From Zanthoxylum bungeanum (taxonomy: Eukaryota; Streptophyta; Magnoliopsida; Sapindales; Rutaceae): a stretch of 64,000 bases of DNA. Shown here piece by piece: positions 47,962 through 59,025 of this stretch. A program made the position numbers and the translations under genes. How positions within the stretch are numbered: position 1 is the first letter of the stretch; each line of letters begins with the position of its first letter. The notes below the pieces were generated by a model that was not told the DNA's origin, did not search any database, and was given only the letters and a program-made list of their open reading frames with translations. The stretch covers positions 124,001 through 188,000 of the forward strand of contig SKCR01033662.1 in the NCBI GenBank assembly GCA_019454045.1. Reading direction: 5' to 3'.

Positions 47962-49177
47962 ATTCAATTGAGTTTTTAAAAGATTTTTTTGGGTTAAATA
48001 AATCTTGTGGTATTCAATTAAGATTTTTAAATAATCTAAAAAGTCTTGTGGTATTCCATTAAGACTATTAAGATTTTTTAAAGAGTATCCAAATCTAATG
48101 ATATTCAATCAAGACTTTAAACAAGTAATAGAAAGTTTTATGGTATTGAAAAATATAATTATTTTGAAAGATTTTTTTATATGTGTGATTGTGTGAGACT
48201 TTTTAGTGAGAATTATAAATATCAAACTCTATAAAAAAAAATCATACCCTAACCCATGAGACTTTTTACATAAGATTTTTTGACTGTTAGAAAACAGAAG
48301 ATGAACATACATGTTAGCTCTTCGTGAACAAGTTACTTGCTTATTAGTAATTTCTTCTTTTTTCTTTCAAACAAAATAATATGACTTTCTTTTAAATACA
48401 ACTGGTATGTCATTCCTCCAACCATTTTTCTTAATGAATTTCAATTTTGAGGAGGAAAATTTTATCACATTTAAAGATAATTTCCTAGATTATCTTTAAG
48501 GCCAGCAGAACTTCTTCAATCAGATAGATGATAATGTACAAAGGGAATTTAGCACAACAATTATTTTTTTTCCTCGTTTTCTCGCTAATTTTTTACTTGT
48601 ATTTTTTTTAAAAAAAACCCAAATTTAAGGAAAAAAATCTTTATCAATTATTAAGATCATTGATGCCGAGATGTTATCTTTTATTCTTAGGTCAGAGACA
48701 TGACATTCTGTCACAGAAACTCAGAAAATAATCTGAGATAATTAAGCATTTTCGTCAGTAAAGTTATCTACACTGTTAGTAAAATATTGATAGATTGCTT
48801 AAGTTCAGGAAATATTACCGCCAACATAGCTTGTAAATAAAATATAGTTGTAATGGTTGAGGCATCCCCACCTAATCATGATAAAAATTATAGCATTGTT
48901 AATTTAGTGGAGGGGTGATCTGAACGAGAATGGCCCAAGAAAAGAATGTCTCATTGAATTAGATAGACATTACTCATAATCCAATTAAAAATTGGTTGGT
49001 TAGCATCATATATATATATATATATGTGCGCGCGCGTGTGTGTGGTCCTTTCAAATCTTTTAAATTCTTATGATATAAATCTTTTAAAATCCAATAAGTA
49101 AAAAATCCTAATTAAAAAAACTGTAACAAAAACTTATTTATTCATAAATAATCTTTTAAAATTTCAATTGAATACAA
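47962..49177. mobile_element. Possible TIR element
   Basis: GTATTCAATTGAGTTTTTAA near 47966 is matched by the inverted TTAAAATTTCAATTGAATAC ending near 49176. Near the left end the phrase CTTGTGGTATTCAATTAAGA recurs (about 48004 and 48044) with small changes. The interior has no transposase ORF. Ends and target duplication are not resolved. Confidence 0.45.
49009..49043. repeat. AT/GC/GT dinucleotide microsatellite
   Basis: A run of AT repeats passes into GC repeats and then GT repeats (ATATAT, GCGCGC, GTGTGT). Confidence 0.9.
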
Positions 49178-49918
49178 AGTTTTTTTATTTTTTATCAAAA
49201 GAAATCACATTTTAAAAACCCGTGTAAGTCTCCTTAAAACTCAAGGCTTCCTTTGGCGAACAGGGTGCAAATCCTAACTATAATCCTGCGTGAATGTAAC
49301 ATGAAACCATCGTTTCATTTAAGAAATTTTCCATTGGATATCCTCTAGCTTTCCTGCTACGACCTTTTTCAATCTCACTTTCTGCAAACTGAGCCAATCA
49401 TGTAAACCCTAATTAAACACGTGGCTGCACAAGAACTAAACACGTTTAAGAATTTCCATGCAACTAGTACATGTCAATAATTCCCTACTTATGAAGTAAA
49501 CATTATCTGCTGAAACGCACCGCATAATTTCTTGTTTTATTTTTCGATTGAGCTTTTGGAAGCTGCAAGCTGCTGGGTTTCAGATCAGAGAAGTGACGAC
49601 AGAAACAGAATTGGGATTCCCGAGAAAAATTTTAAGATAAGCCTATCTACTGTACAAGTTGACAATTCTATCCGAATTCAATTTTTTTTTTCCCGCAGCT
49701 CATTCATGAATCGTCGCTTCTTCAAATTGTCATGCTTCTGTCTAATTTTAATCATCTAACAAGAGCTCGATATCGTCCCAAATAAATCCCCGAACCACTC
49801 GATATAGGGATTTGAAATAATTTTTTATCTCGATTTAAAAAAAAATGAAATATAGGATAAATATTTTGTCCTGAATCATAATCGGTCGGATTGGAATGAA
49901 ATCCAATCAGAACGGTAT

Positions 49919-50258
49919 TGTGATTCTCTAATCAATGAAAAATATTTTATGAGGAAAAATAAATACTATATTACTACTTGAATAGAATTTACAAATATTA
50001 CAAAATTTGTACGAAAACCTCACTTATAACTATACTCTCTACCAAGTTCTATTGCCTTGGAGCTTACTTTGTTGGAGATGGTTTGAGCTCTCAAATGAAC
50101 TCTCTATTTATAGGAGAATACATGACTCAGAAGTTAACAAAACAATAAAATTACCTAAAGGTAATTTGGAAGCTTACACCACAATTTCAAAGAAGAAAAT
50201 CCTCCACCGAAAGATGTCTTGGAGGGTTCTTGGAGGTGCAATGCAACTGGATTCTATA
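49919..50258 (-). repeat. Family-D copia 3' LTR (minus strand)
   Basis: It matches 61607-61941 over its length (for example TTATAGGAGAATACATGACTC in both). On its right is a purine-rich tract (minus strand GGAGGGGGGAGAATTA, 50261-50276), as expected between pol and the 3' LTR. The right edge is approximate. The flanks of the two LTRs do not give a clear duplication. Confidence 0.8.
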
Positions 50259-51007
50259 ATTCTCCCCCCTCCAGCAGCATCCGAAACGATTGTCATCTAA
50301 CAGCTATCCCGACTATGTTTATGCACAGCTCTAACTCGTCCTGAGTGACCACTTTTATTGATATGTCGACTGTGTCTCTGCACAATACTCTTTTGCTTCC
50401 ATTTTTCTTCACCCATTAGTTCTTCAATGTCTTATTGTCTCGTGGGAAACTATCTGTCTCCCATTTATCAGTAAGCAGAATGTATTTGGATCCCAGATAT
50501 CTGGTTGATGGAATCTGATCTCGCTCAGATCTTCTTGTCTGAGGTCCACTGATTTCAGGAGGTCTGTCATCATCCAAATCTGTAGATGACCATGTAGCTT
50601 CTAATGGAGCAAGTTGCGGCTCACTCTTCTCAACACTCACTTATGTAATCTCTGATGGAACGGGCTTTGTCTCTCTCTGCTTGACATCATCATCTACCTC
50701 GTATAGTTTTGCTTCTGAAATATCATCATGCACCCCATCTGTGGCCAATTGTGCTCGTGCTTAGTCTGGATTTTGTTCGGCACTAAAATTAGATGACATC
50801 ATTGGCTTTTCAATGTCTTCAGTTATCTGGTCTTCAAGAAACTCTACATCCCAACTTATGATGACCATATTTTCCCTCAGATCCTATAATATGTATCACA
50901 ATTCTTCATCTCCATAGCCTAGGAATATATATGAAGTAGTCACTGCATCGAGCTTCTGTCTGAGCTTCTTGAATACATGTTCAACGGCTAAACAACCGAA
51001 TTCTCTT
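50259..51007 (-). pseudogene. Family-D copia integrase end and linker, RT deleted
   Basis: Minus-strand frames read the end of integrase (REFGCLAV, then KKLRQKLDAV and YIFLGYGDEE). Next comes the variable linker before RT (RRSERDQIPSTRY, KYILLTD). Soon afterwards the sequence reaches the end of the element (LCINIVG, AGGGRI) and the polypurine tract. The RT and RNase H domains, about 1.5 kb in relatives, are gone. Stops occur near 50415, 50640 and 50763. The frame is cut on the right by the gypsy insertion at 51013. Confidence 0.78.
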
Positions 51008-51012
51008 GTATG

Positions 51013-53081
51013 TGACCGGCGTAAACACACGCGTATAACGCAAGCGCACGTATCGTTCAAGTAGTATAAAAATATCGATCCCACGAGGACTTAATTCATA
51101 CTGTTATTATTAATTATTGAATCTATTTATTTACAAATATCTAATTGAGGATGAAGAGAATGATTGCTTGATTGATTTGGTTGATTGTAGTTTTGCAAAA
51201 TAAATAAATAAATAAAAAAGACAAAAGAAAATACTAAGGCAAATAACAAAAGACACAAAGATCTAGGGTTGTGAATCATTCTAATATCTTTTAAAAGATG
51301 AAGTGATTATTTTATGTTTGTGTAATAAATCAGTTTACTAACCTGGAACACGAAATTATGCAAAAGCTTCTATCGATGGTCAGACGTAAATACCCAGTTT
51401 AACCCAATTGAACCATATGTCTATGTCAACCAAATTATCTGGATTCATTAAGTTTGAGTTCCAATTATGGCTACCCCCGCCCGACAGGTATATGTCTATC
51501 CTCTAAGGAAATCTATTAAAGGGTTATCTATCCTCAAGGAAGATCGTGGGCTATTAAGTCTAAGGCTGAAACCTAAAATCCCAATGTCTAGTTCATTTTA
51601 GATTTACCACATCAATCTTATTGGTGATCAGTCAACAAGAAGCATTAAGCTTAAGACTTAATAAGTAAACCTTTAAATTACCCAAACTATAAAAATAACC
51701 CCTTATAAACCGGTGATATTAGAATTCATCACAACCCCAGATAACTAACACATAACTAGGACTAGTAAAAACTTAAAAGTAAAAGACATAAAGTAAAAAT
51801 ACTGAAAAGTAAAAGATATAAAGTAAAAATTGAAAAGTAAAATAAAATAAAATAAAATAAAATGCTAAGGTAAAAGGAATTACTTTTACTATTTACTATT
51901 TTAGATATCTCCCATAAAATAATATATAAACTTGTGATAATATTACCAACCGACCAATCTGGCGGTATCCTTTATTAGTCAGGTTTAAACCAGATTAAAA
52001 TGAATTACCAACCGACCAATCTGGCGGTATCCTTTTTAAGTCAATATTTTAAGTAGTATATATATTATTTTTAAGGGAGATTAATCTAAATAGTAATAGT
52101 AAAAGAATTACCTTTCACCCTAGTTGGGGAAGTTAACTCCTCATGGTGAATAGTAAAAACTGTAAAAAGTAAAAAAGTAAATTACTATATTAACAAAACG
52201 TAATTAAAATTATTTACAAAACTAAAAAAAAATAAAAATAAAACTAAAAAACTAAAAGAATCTAGAGATAGAAACTCTCTCTTTACATAGAATAGAAGAG
52301 AGAGAGTGGTGCTACAAATTCTGAAATTTGAAGTTGAATTTATAGGAGCGGGTGGTTCCTCGGTTGCAGATTCTGGATCAGGTGACAGGTGGCGAGGTGG
52401 TTGGCTTCAATTATTGTGACACGTGGCGGCTTCTGATTGGTCGATGAGAATCTTATCCGCCACGTGTCAGATAAGGATTAGATACTCAATGATTGATGCT
52501 GACGTGGCAGTGACGTGGCGGTGACGTGGCGACACGTGGGAAAGAGACTGTCGTCATCGTAGGATTGCGACATGTGGCACTTCTTAATTGGCTGATGATG
52601 ACGTGGCGGTGAGGTGGCAGTTTGACTTGGTCAACCTGGTGATGTGGCTGATGACGTGGCAATGACGTGGAGTGACACGTGGCACACGTGGCGATGGCGA
52701 CTGTCGGCACCGTAGGATGCTGACACGTGTCACGGCGCATGTTAGCAGATCGGATGTGATGGTGACACGTGGCACAGCGCACGTTAGCAAAGTCAAACTT
52801 TTCTCAGATTCTGACTTGTGGACCCGGTGCACGTTAGCACTGTTCGGCGCATGTTAGACGTCGCGACGCTGAAGGTCTTGGCGCCGCGACATGGAAAATT
52901 ACCAAAATGCCATTTTCTTCCAATTTTCACTGTTTTGGCACAAATCACCTCCAAAGTGTCCTGAAACTTTATTTATCTACAAAATAACACAAAACACATC
53001 AAAATATTCACAAAACTCAAGAAACTATATAAAATATTAGGTTAAATGAGTGGGAAATAGTGATAGATTTACCACTCATCA
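51013..53081 (-). repeat. 3' LTR of the gypsy/LOG element
   Basis: A 2069-bp LTR. On the minus strand it starts TGATGAGTGG and ends CGCCGGTCA. It is about 50 bp shorter than the 5' LTR, because a GC-rich block near 58240-58310 in the 5' LTR has no counterpart here (around 52345). A TATAAA lies at 52339-52344 (minus). Confidence 0.93.
52380..52815 (-). promoter_or_regulatory. ACGTG-motif cluster in the 3' LTR
   Basis: By eye about fifteen ACGTG cores lie within roughly 430 bp, mostly GACACGTGGC, TGACGTGGC and CCACGTGTC. The cluster lies upstream (minus strand) of the TATA box at 52339-52344, in the U3 part of the LTR. Regulation by bZIP/bHLH factors is inference. Confidence 0.55.
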
Positions 53082-53096
53082 CACCCCCAAACCTAA
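53082..53096 (-). other. Polypurine tract of the gypsy/LOG element
   Basis: TTAGGTTTGGGGGTG on the minus strand, directly before the 3' LTR. Confidence 0.88.
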
Positions 53097-54281
53097 CATT
53101 TTGCTAGTCCTCGAGCAAAACATAAAATAACATAAATAAATTAACTAAGCCACTTTCGTAGGGATCACGGTTGCATTTAGCGTATGCAACAAGCCTTTAA
53201 ACCCCTAGGTGTCCCTAGTGGACGAGTTGTAGTCTCGTGAAGGTTTACAGCAATGATACCCACAAACATTTTACAAAAGTAAAAGAAAAGTAATAAAATT
53301 AATGCACACAAAAGCAAAAAGAGAAGCGAAAAGAGAATAAAGATGTTAGTGACTAATCAAGTGAAACTTCTACTCCAAGTTACTACTTGTTTTGTTTCAT
53401 TCTAAATTACTGAATAAGTAAATTCTCCGATTATATTTACCATTCTCCATATACACAGCCAACATAATATTAAACAACTCTTTTTGCCCACAACAGTCAT
53501 AAGTGCAGTTGATAAGAGAGTAATATTTTTGTCCTAAAGTTTTATGAGAATTCACACCTTTTTGCAGCAATGGAATAATTTTTCGGATTTTTCTGATTTT
53601 TTCTTTGATTTTCTTTTTCTATTTTTTATTTATATACAATACCTTTTGTCTATGTAACGAGTGTTGGGTCGGTGGCTCCCAAACCAGTTGGCTTTAGGGC
53701 ACCAGGTGTTAAAACACCCTTACAGACTTAATTACTCGGATCTCGGACGTTTTTTTTTTTTTTACTCCATTGCTTTTTTAGATGTTTCCTCCAATTAAAC
53801 TAGAGCACTGAATATTCCAAACTTTTCAATTTTAGCTCATGTCCGTATGTTACTATATATGTTGATAATATCTGTCAACTGAGCATATGAAGATCCATTT
53901 TAGTCCGTTTTAAGGAGAATTCACAAATTAAATAATTCAAAATGAAATAAACAAAAATTAACTTGTTTCGAAATAGGTTTGAGATACGTCTCAGGAGTGG
54001 AAACTCCTTACTCAGCTATCTTTTACCAATTTCACCTTTTTAGTCAAAATAAAAATACAAAAACACAAAATATTTTTTTGTAATTTTTGAAAATTTTTCA
54101 TTTTTTTTGTATTTTTCGAAAAATTTTGGACTAAAAATAAAAACAACACACAAACTAAAAATAAGGTACTGATCAACTAATTCCTTCCCCCAAACCTAAA
54201 TTAGACATTGTCCCCAATGTCTTAAACAGTAGAAGAATAGTTTAGAAAATAATACATGGTTAGCTGAAATTCTACAGGAAA
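53097..54281 (-). other. Non-coding 3' internal region of the gypsy/LOG element
   Basis: No conserved ORF. It is the inverted counterpart of 11102-12395. A second G-rich stretch, with GACATTGGGGACAATGTC before it, lies near 54185-54225, just after the LOG stop. Confidence 0.7.
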
Positions 54282-54935
54282 TTAAAGGTTAAGATCCAGA
54301 TTAATCCTACGCCTCTTACCACGATCGTCCTCAGACCAATTTATCTTTGAAAGGATAGGGTCAACTTGTGGTTCATAGGCTATGAGTTGGTCTATTAGAT
54401 CTGGAGCAGTTCTAGCAGTGAAGAGGAGTTCTTTCATAGGTTTTGACACGAACCCATTTCTCCGAGCATCATCAAGAAACACACAAAGAAAATCATAAAA
54501 TCCATCAACATTAAACAGTCTAAGCGGTTTCTGGTGTATGTTCAGGTTCACCCAAGATAGAACTATAAAAATTTCCTCCAATGTACCCAAGCCACCTGGC
54601 AAAGCGATAAAAGCATCAGCACGGTTAATCATTTCTACCAGTCATTCAAACATACCTGGCATGATCAGTTCCTCTCCGTCTGATGATCCAATAAGATTTG
54701 CCTCTGCCAAGGGTTTTGGGATGATTCCCAAAACATGACTGCCTCCTTCCTGTACAGCCTTTGAAACGATCCCCATAAGTCCGAGATTGCCTCCACCATA
54801 TATTAAGTGCATATTCCTTGCAGCTAAGACTCGACCCAATTCATGTGCTGATTCTACGTATTGTGGCTTAACACCAACACTACTACCGCAAAATACACAG
54901 ATGTTTTCAACTCGTCTTCTTGAAGTGGCTTCCAT
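54282..54935 (-). pseudogene. Intronless LOG/lysine-decarboxylase-family gene captured by a retroelement
   Basis: This 218-codon frame has a start at 54935 and a final stop at 54282-54284. The N-terminal block reads ICVFCGSS, then LVYGGG-like LIYGGGNLGLMG, the nucleotide-binding part of the fold. The family motif PGGxGTxxE is intact as PGGLGTLEE. NVDGFYDFL and a basic tail (RGKRRRINLDLNL) follow. One in-frame TGA at 54642-54644, after PGMFE, replaces the first residue of the conserved RKAEM segment. There is no frameshift. Plant LOG-family genes normally have several introns. None is present here, so the capture went through spliced RNA. LOG enzymes release active cytokinin from its nucleotide, but the long basic tail is not typical of the best-known LOGs and the substrate here is unknown. 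Expression of a complete protein would need read-through of the stop. Confidence 0.88.
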
Positions 54936-55466
54936 TTTTTATGTATTTCTTTCTCAAATCATGATGCCTTCAAAAGTGTAATGACGGGCTGAATTTATAA
55001 TACCTGAAAAAGGGTGAGTAATAATAGCACTAGTATCTTCCAGAGGACGTTTGTTTGCTAAACAACAAAATGAATCGTGAAAGGTCAAAAAGTCTGGATC
55101 CTGTCTACGAAAATAAAGATAATTACAACAGAAAAACAAATCAAAGCAATAATTAAGGCAACGGAATTGTGTATGCAATACGCCACTCGCTTAGTATAAA
55201 TTCATTAGGTTGCGTCTCAAGAATTAATTCTTTACTCAGCCATCGCTAATGAATTGTTTCTCATCTTTGTGATTGCTAAACACCATTCCTTCTGTCTTAA
55301 AATACTTCGTTTGTGATTTTCCCTATAAAAATAACACACAAAATTAAAAACTCTACAATGTGTATACACAAAATATGAAAACAAAAATTACAACAAATTG
55401 CATGGGTTATCTCTCTGCTAGCGCTAAATTTTTCGTCTTCAGCCAGACGTGACTGAAATATATCTG
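54936..55466 (-). other. Spacer between gag-like ORF and LOG frame
   Basis: About 530 bp without a convincing ORF. It may include 5' UTR sequence captured with the LOG transcript, but I cannot tell where element sequence stops and cargo starts. Confidence 0.4.
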
Positions 55467-56763
55467 TCAATGAGGTTTCAGCATCATTTTGGATGTCCGA
55501 TTAAAGACAATCCCGTGAGCGTTGCTTTTGAAGGGTCTCTTCCAACAGTAAAGTGGCAAAAAGAATTTTGTCCCATTCAGTGCTTGTGCCACCGTTTTTC
55601 TCCTTGTTGCTCCAGTGGTTCCTGCAAAGAAAGAAAGAAAATCATAAGGTCTCATATGGTGCTTGACTTGGAACGAGAGTTCCATTCTGTCAAGCTTTTG
55701 GGCGATATCTTTGATTTGTACTCCCCAAAACAACGATGTTTCTCCTGAATGCTCTGGATCTTTATTAAGGTCAGACATTTGCTCCTCCATTTGCTCTGCT
55801 TCTTGCTCCACCTTTTCTTCACATATGAATTTTAAAATTTTTGTATTCAGCTCTTCATCTGTCATCTGTGAAATAAATGCTTCAAAATTGTCAACCTGAG
55901 GATGCAAAGATGTTTCTGACATTAGGTTTTCATCCTCTGATAAGACTGGAATGGATGGTTCAGATAGATATTCTTCAAACATCAAGGTAAAGCATGCTCC
56001 AAGATCTTCATTTTGAGGATTGAAAGTTTGATCCTCCGTTGTTGGTGCAGTTGGTACAAATAGATCAGCTTCATCCTCGTCAGAATCTGAATAATAAAAG
56101 TCAAATCGAGACTTTGTCGGTTCGGGCTCCTGAACTGATACCTCTGGTTGTTGATACTGCTCAGCCTCCTCCTCTGTTGAAGTGTCATTGTGAAATGATT
56201 GGTACTCGAAGGCTTCATCAGTGTCATCTGAAACTGGTTCTTGAGGTATGTAGTTCTGGTTTTCTGTGAATTGTCTCATTTGATCTGTCATCCTCTGAAT
56301 GAATTCTGATTGTCTCTGAATACTTTCAAATTGATTCTGGCTTGTTTCAAGCATTGTATCCAACTTTTCTTTTCGTTTCTTGAACATATCTTCGAGCATG
56401 TTTGGCAACTGATCTTCCTTTGATGGTTCTGGTTGTTGACGAAGATCATAGGTAGATGGTGGATAAGATGGAAAATGTGGTTCTGTGAAATGTGATGGCT
56501 TGTCATACCATGAAGGATCTTGATAGCTCTGCCACCCTGGATGGTAGTTGTATTCGCAATAATCTCTAAGGTGGTTACTATTACATATGTCACATCTCCC
56601 CCATTGCGTTCTGTTGAGCAAATGTGGTATTGCTTGGTTCTGGCATTCAGTGATAACTGTTGGGCTGGACAACAGGCCTCAGAAAACCGGACTGTTGCTC
56701 CCAGATTTGGGGTGTATCTTCTAGTAAAGCTCGTGATCTCTCAATATCCCAATAATGTTCCAT
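55467..56763 (-). CDS. Gag-like ORF of the gypsy/LOG element (one frameshift near its start)
   Basis: The main open frame, 56672-55467, is 401 codons. Near its start it has a zinc-knuckle-like CDICNSNHLRDYC (CX2CX3HX4C, one residue short of the usual spacing) followed by YHPGWQSYQDPSW. A Tyr/Asn-Pro-Gly-Trp block after the knuckle is typical of gag in plant Athila/Tat elements. A Gln-rich, coiled-coil-like stretch (about residues 100-150) and a very acidic C-terminal half follow. The likely true start is an ATG at 56761-56763 (MEHYWDIERSRALL), 114 bases after the primer site. That frame must shift by one base near 56650 to join the main ORF. The capsid part of gag is missing. It is not a cellular gene. 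Confidence 0.72.
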
Positions 56764-56876
56764 TTTTCAATCACCTGAAAACAAAAGAAAGAGATAAAAA
56801 TTACAGATAAAAATAAAGAAAATTAGATATAAGTAAATTAGATAGCTTCAAAATTAATAACTAAAGAAAAATAAGT

Positions 56877-56893
56877 CCCCGGCAACGGCGCCA
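56877..56893 (-). other. Primer-binding site, tRNA-Asp type
   Basis: TGGCGCCGTTGCCGGGG on the minus strand, seven bases after the 5' LTR end. This is the site used by many plant Athila/Tat gypsy elements and matches the 3' end of tRNA-Asp. Confidence 0.92.
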
Positions 56894-56899
56894 AAAACT

Positions 56900-59020
56900 T
56901 GACCGGCGTAAACACACGCGTATAACGCAAGCGCACGTATCGTTCAAGTAGTATAAAAATATCGATCCCACGAGGACTTAATTCCTACTGTTGTTATTAA
57001 TTATTGAATCTATTTATTTACAAATATCTAATTGAGGATAAAGAGAATGATTGCTTGATTGATTTGGTTGATTGTAGTTTTGCAAAATAAATAAATAAAT
57101 AAAAAGACAAAAGAAAATACTAAGGAAAATAACAAAAGACACAAAGATCTAGGGTTGTGAATCATTCTAATATCTTTTAAAAGATGAAGTGATTATTTTA
57201 TGTTTGTGTAATAAATCAGTTTACTAACCTGGAACACGAAATTATGCAAAAGCCTATGTCGATGGTCAGACGGAAATACCCAGTTTAACCCAATTGAACC
57301 ATATGTCTATGTCAACCAAATTATCTGGATTCATTAAGTTTGAGTTCCAATTATGGCTACCCCCGCCCGACAGGTATATGTCTATCCTCTAAGGAAATCT
57401 ATTAAAGGGTTATCTATCCTCAAGGAAGATCGTGGGCTATTAAGTCTAAGGCTGAAAGCTAAAATCCCTATGTCTAGTTCATTTTAGATTTACCACATCA
57501 ATCTTATTGGTGATCAGTCAACAAGAAGCATTAAGCTTAAGACTTAATAAATAAACCTTTAAATTACCCAAACTATAAAAATAACACCTTATAAACCGGT
57601 GATATTAGAATTCATCACAACCCCAGATAACTAATACATAACTAGGACTAGTAAAAACTTAAAAGTAAAAGACATAAAGTAAAAATACTGAAAAGTAAAA
57701 GACATAAAGTAAAAGCTGAAAAGTAAAATAAAATAAAATAAAATGCTAAGGTAAAAGAAATTACTTTTACTATTTTCTATTTTAGATATCTCCCATAAAA
57801 TAATATATAAACTTGTGATAATATTACCAACCGACCAATCTGGCGGTATCCTTTATTAGTCAGGTTTAAACCAGATTAAAATGAATTACCAACCGACCAA
57901 TCTGGCGGTATCCTTTTTAAGTCAATATTTTAAGAAGTATATATATTATTTTTAAGGGAGATTAATCTAAATAGTAATAGTAAAAAAATTACCTTTCACC
58001 CTAGCTGGGGAAGTTAACTCCTCATGGTGAATAGTAAAAACTGTAAAAAGTAAAAAAGTAAATTACTATATTAACAAAACGTAATTAAAATTATTTACAA
58101 AACTAAAAAAAATAAAAAAAAAACTAAAAAACTAAAAGAATCTAGAGAGAGAAACTCTCTCTTTTCATAGAATAGAAGAGAGAGAGTGGTGCTACAAATT
58201 CTGAAATTTGAAGCTGAATTTATAGGCGCGGGTAGGCCTCTAGCATCGCGACGCCAAGGGCTTTGGCGTCGCTACTCCAGCTTCTGTCGACGTGGCACGC
58301 TCTGGTTCGTCGGTTGCAAATTCTGGATCAGGTGACACGTGGCGAGGTGGTTGGCTTCAATTATTGTGACACGTGGCGGCTTATGATTGGTCGATGAGAA
58401 TCTTATCCGCCACGTGTCAGATAAGGATTAGATACTCAATGATTGATGCTGACGTGGTGGTGACGTGGCGACACGTGGGAAAGAGACTGTCGGCATCGTA
58501 GGATTGCGACACGTGGCACTTCCTGATTGGCTGATGATGACGTGGCGGTGAGGTGGCAGTTTGACTTGGTCAACCTGGTGATGTGGCTGATGACGTGGCA
58601 ATGACGTGGAGTGACATGTGGCACACGTAGCAATGGCGACTGTCGGCACCGTAGGATGCTGACACGTGTCACGGCGCATGTTAGCAGATCGACTGTGATG
58701 GTGACACGTGGCACGGCGCACGTTAGCAAAGTCAAACTTTTCTCAGATTCTGACTTGTGGACCCAGCGCACGTTAGCACTGTTCGGCGCATGTTAGACGT
58801 CGCGACGCTGAAGGTCTTGGCGTCGCGACACGGAAAATTACCAAAATGCCATTTTCTTCCAATTTTCACTGTTTTGGCCCAAATCACCTCCAAAGTGTCC
58901 TGAAACTTTATTTATTTACAAAATAACACAAAACACATCAAAATATTCACAAAACTCAAGAAACTATACAAAATATTAGGTTAAATGAGTGGGAAATAGT
59001 GATAGATTTACCACTCATCA
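56900..59020 (-). repeat. 5' LTR of the gypsy/LOG element
   Basis: A 2121-bp LTR nearly identical by eye to 51013-53081 apart from the extra GC-rich block near 58240-58310. TATAAA (minus) lies at 58219-58224. TCGCGACGC palindromes occur near 58245 and 58800. Confidence 0.93.
58250..58790 (-). promoter_or_regulatory. ACGTG-motif cluster in the 5' LTR
   Basis: The same cluster as in the 3' LTR, with GACACGTGGC and TGACGTGGC repeated many times. It lies directly upstream (minus strand) of the TATA box at 58219-58224, where it could drive the transcript that carries gag and LOG. Confidence 0.55.
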
Positions 59021-59025
59021 GTATG

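Larger units (their letters stand above)
46938..49918. other. Upstream flank of isocitrate lyase, no gene seen
   Basis: About 3 kb of AT-rich DNA. It holds a possible terminal-inverted-repeat element (47962-49177), a dinucleotide microsatellite (49009-49043) and a single CACGTGG G-box near 49420. No ORF with recognisable similarity was found. Confidence 0.5.
51013..59020 (-). mobile_element. Non-autonomous gypsy-type LTR element carrying a LOG-family gene
   Basis: The 8008-bp element has perfect GTATG target copies at 51008-51012 and 59021-59025. On the minus strand it reads: 5' LTR (56900-59020), tRNA-Asp-type primer site, gag-like ORF, LOG-family coding sequence, about 1.2 kb non-coding, polypurine tract, 3' LTR (51013-53081). 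There is no protease, RT, RNase H or integrase, so it depended on another element for movement. LTR ends, primer site and gag style fit the Tat/Athila branch of Ty3/gypsy. It is inserted in a dead family-D copia element. A solo LTR (30476) and a truncated copy (10758-12830) of the same or a close family lie elsewhere in the window. Confidence 0.9.

Noticed and set aside
52380..52815. CRISPR-like array of short repeats
   Set aside because: The repeated words are short, irregularly spaced and in both orientations, without spacers of even length. They are promoter motifs in an LTR of a plant element.
52486..52832. His/Thr/Arg-rich ORFs in the gypsy LTRs (also 30626-31069 and 58428-58771)
   Set aside because: They are translations of the ACGTG motif repeats. 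They have no domain and occur in several frames at once.
54282..54935. Functional host LOG gene
   Set aside because: It lies inside an LTR element with a target duplication, has no introns and has an in-frame stop. The flanks match another element copy, so it is cargo.
55467..56672. 401-codon ORF as a novel cellular protein
   Set aside because: Its place after a tRNA-Asp-type primer site and its gag-type knuckle and PGW block mark it as retroelement gag.
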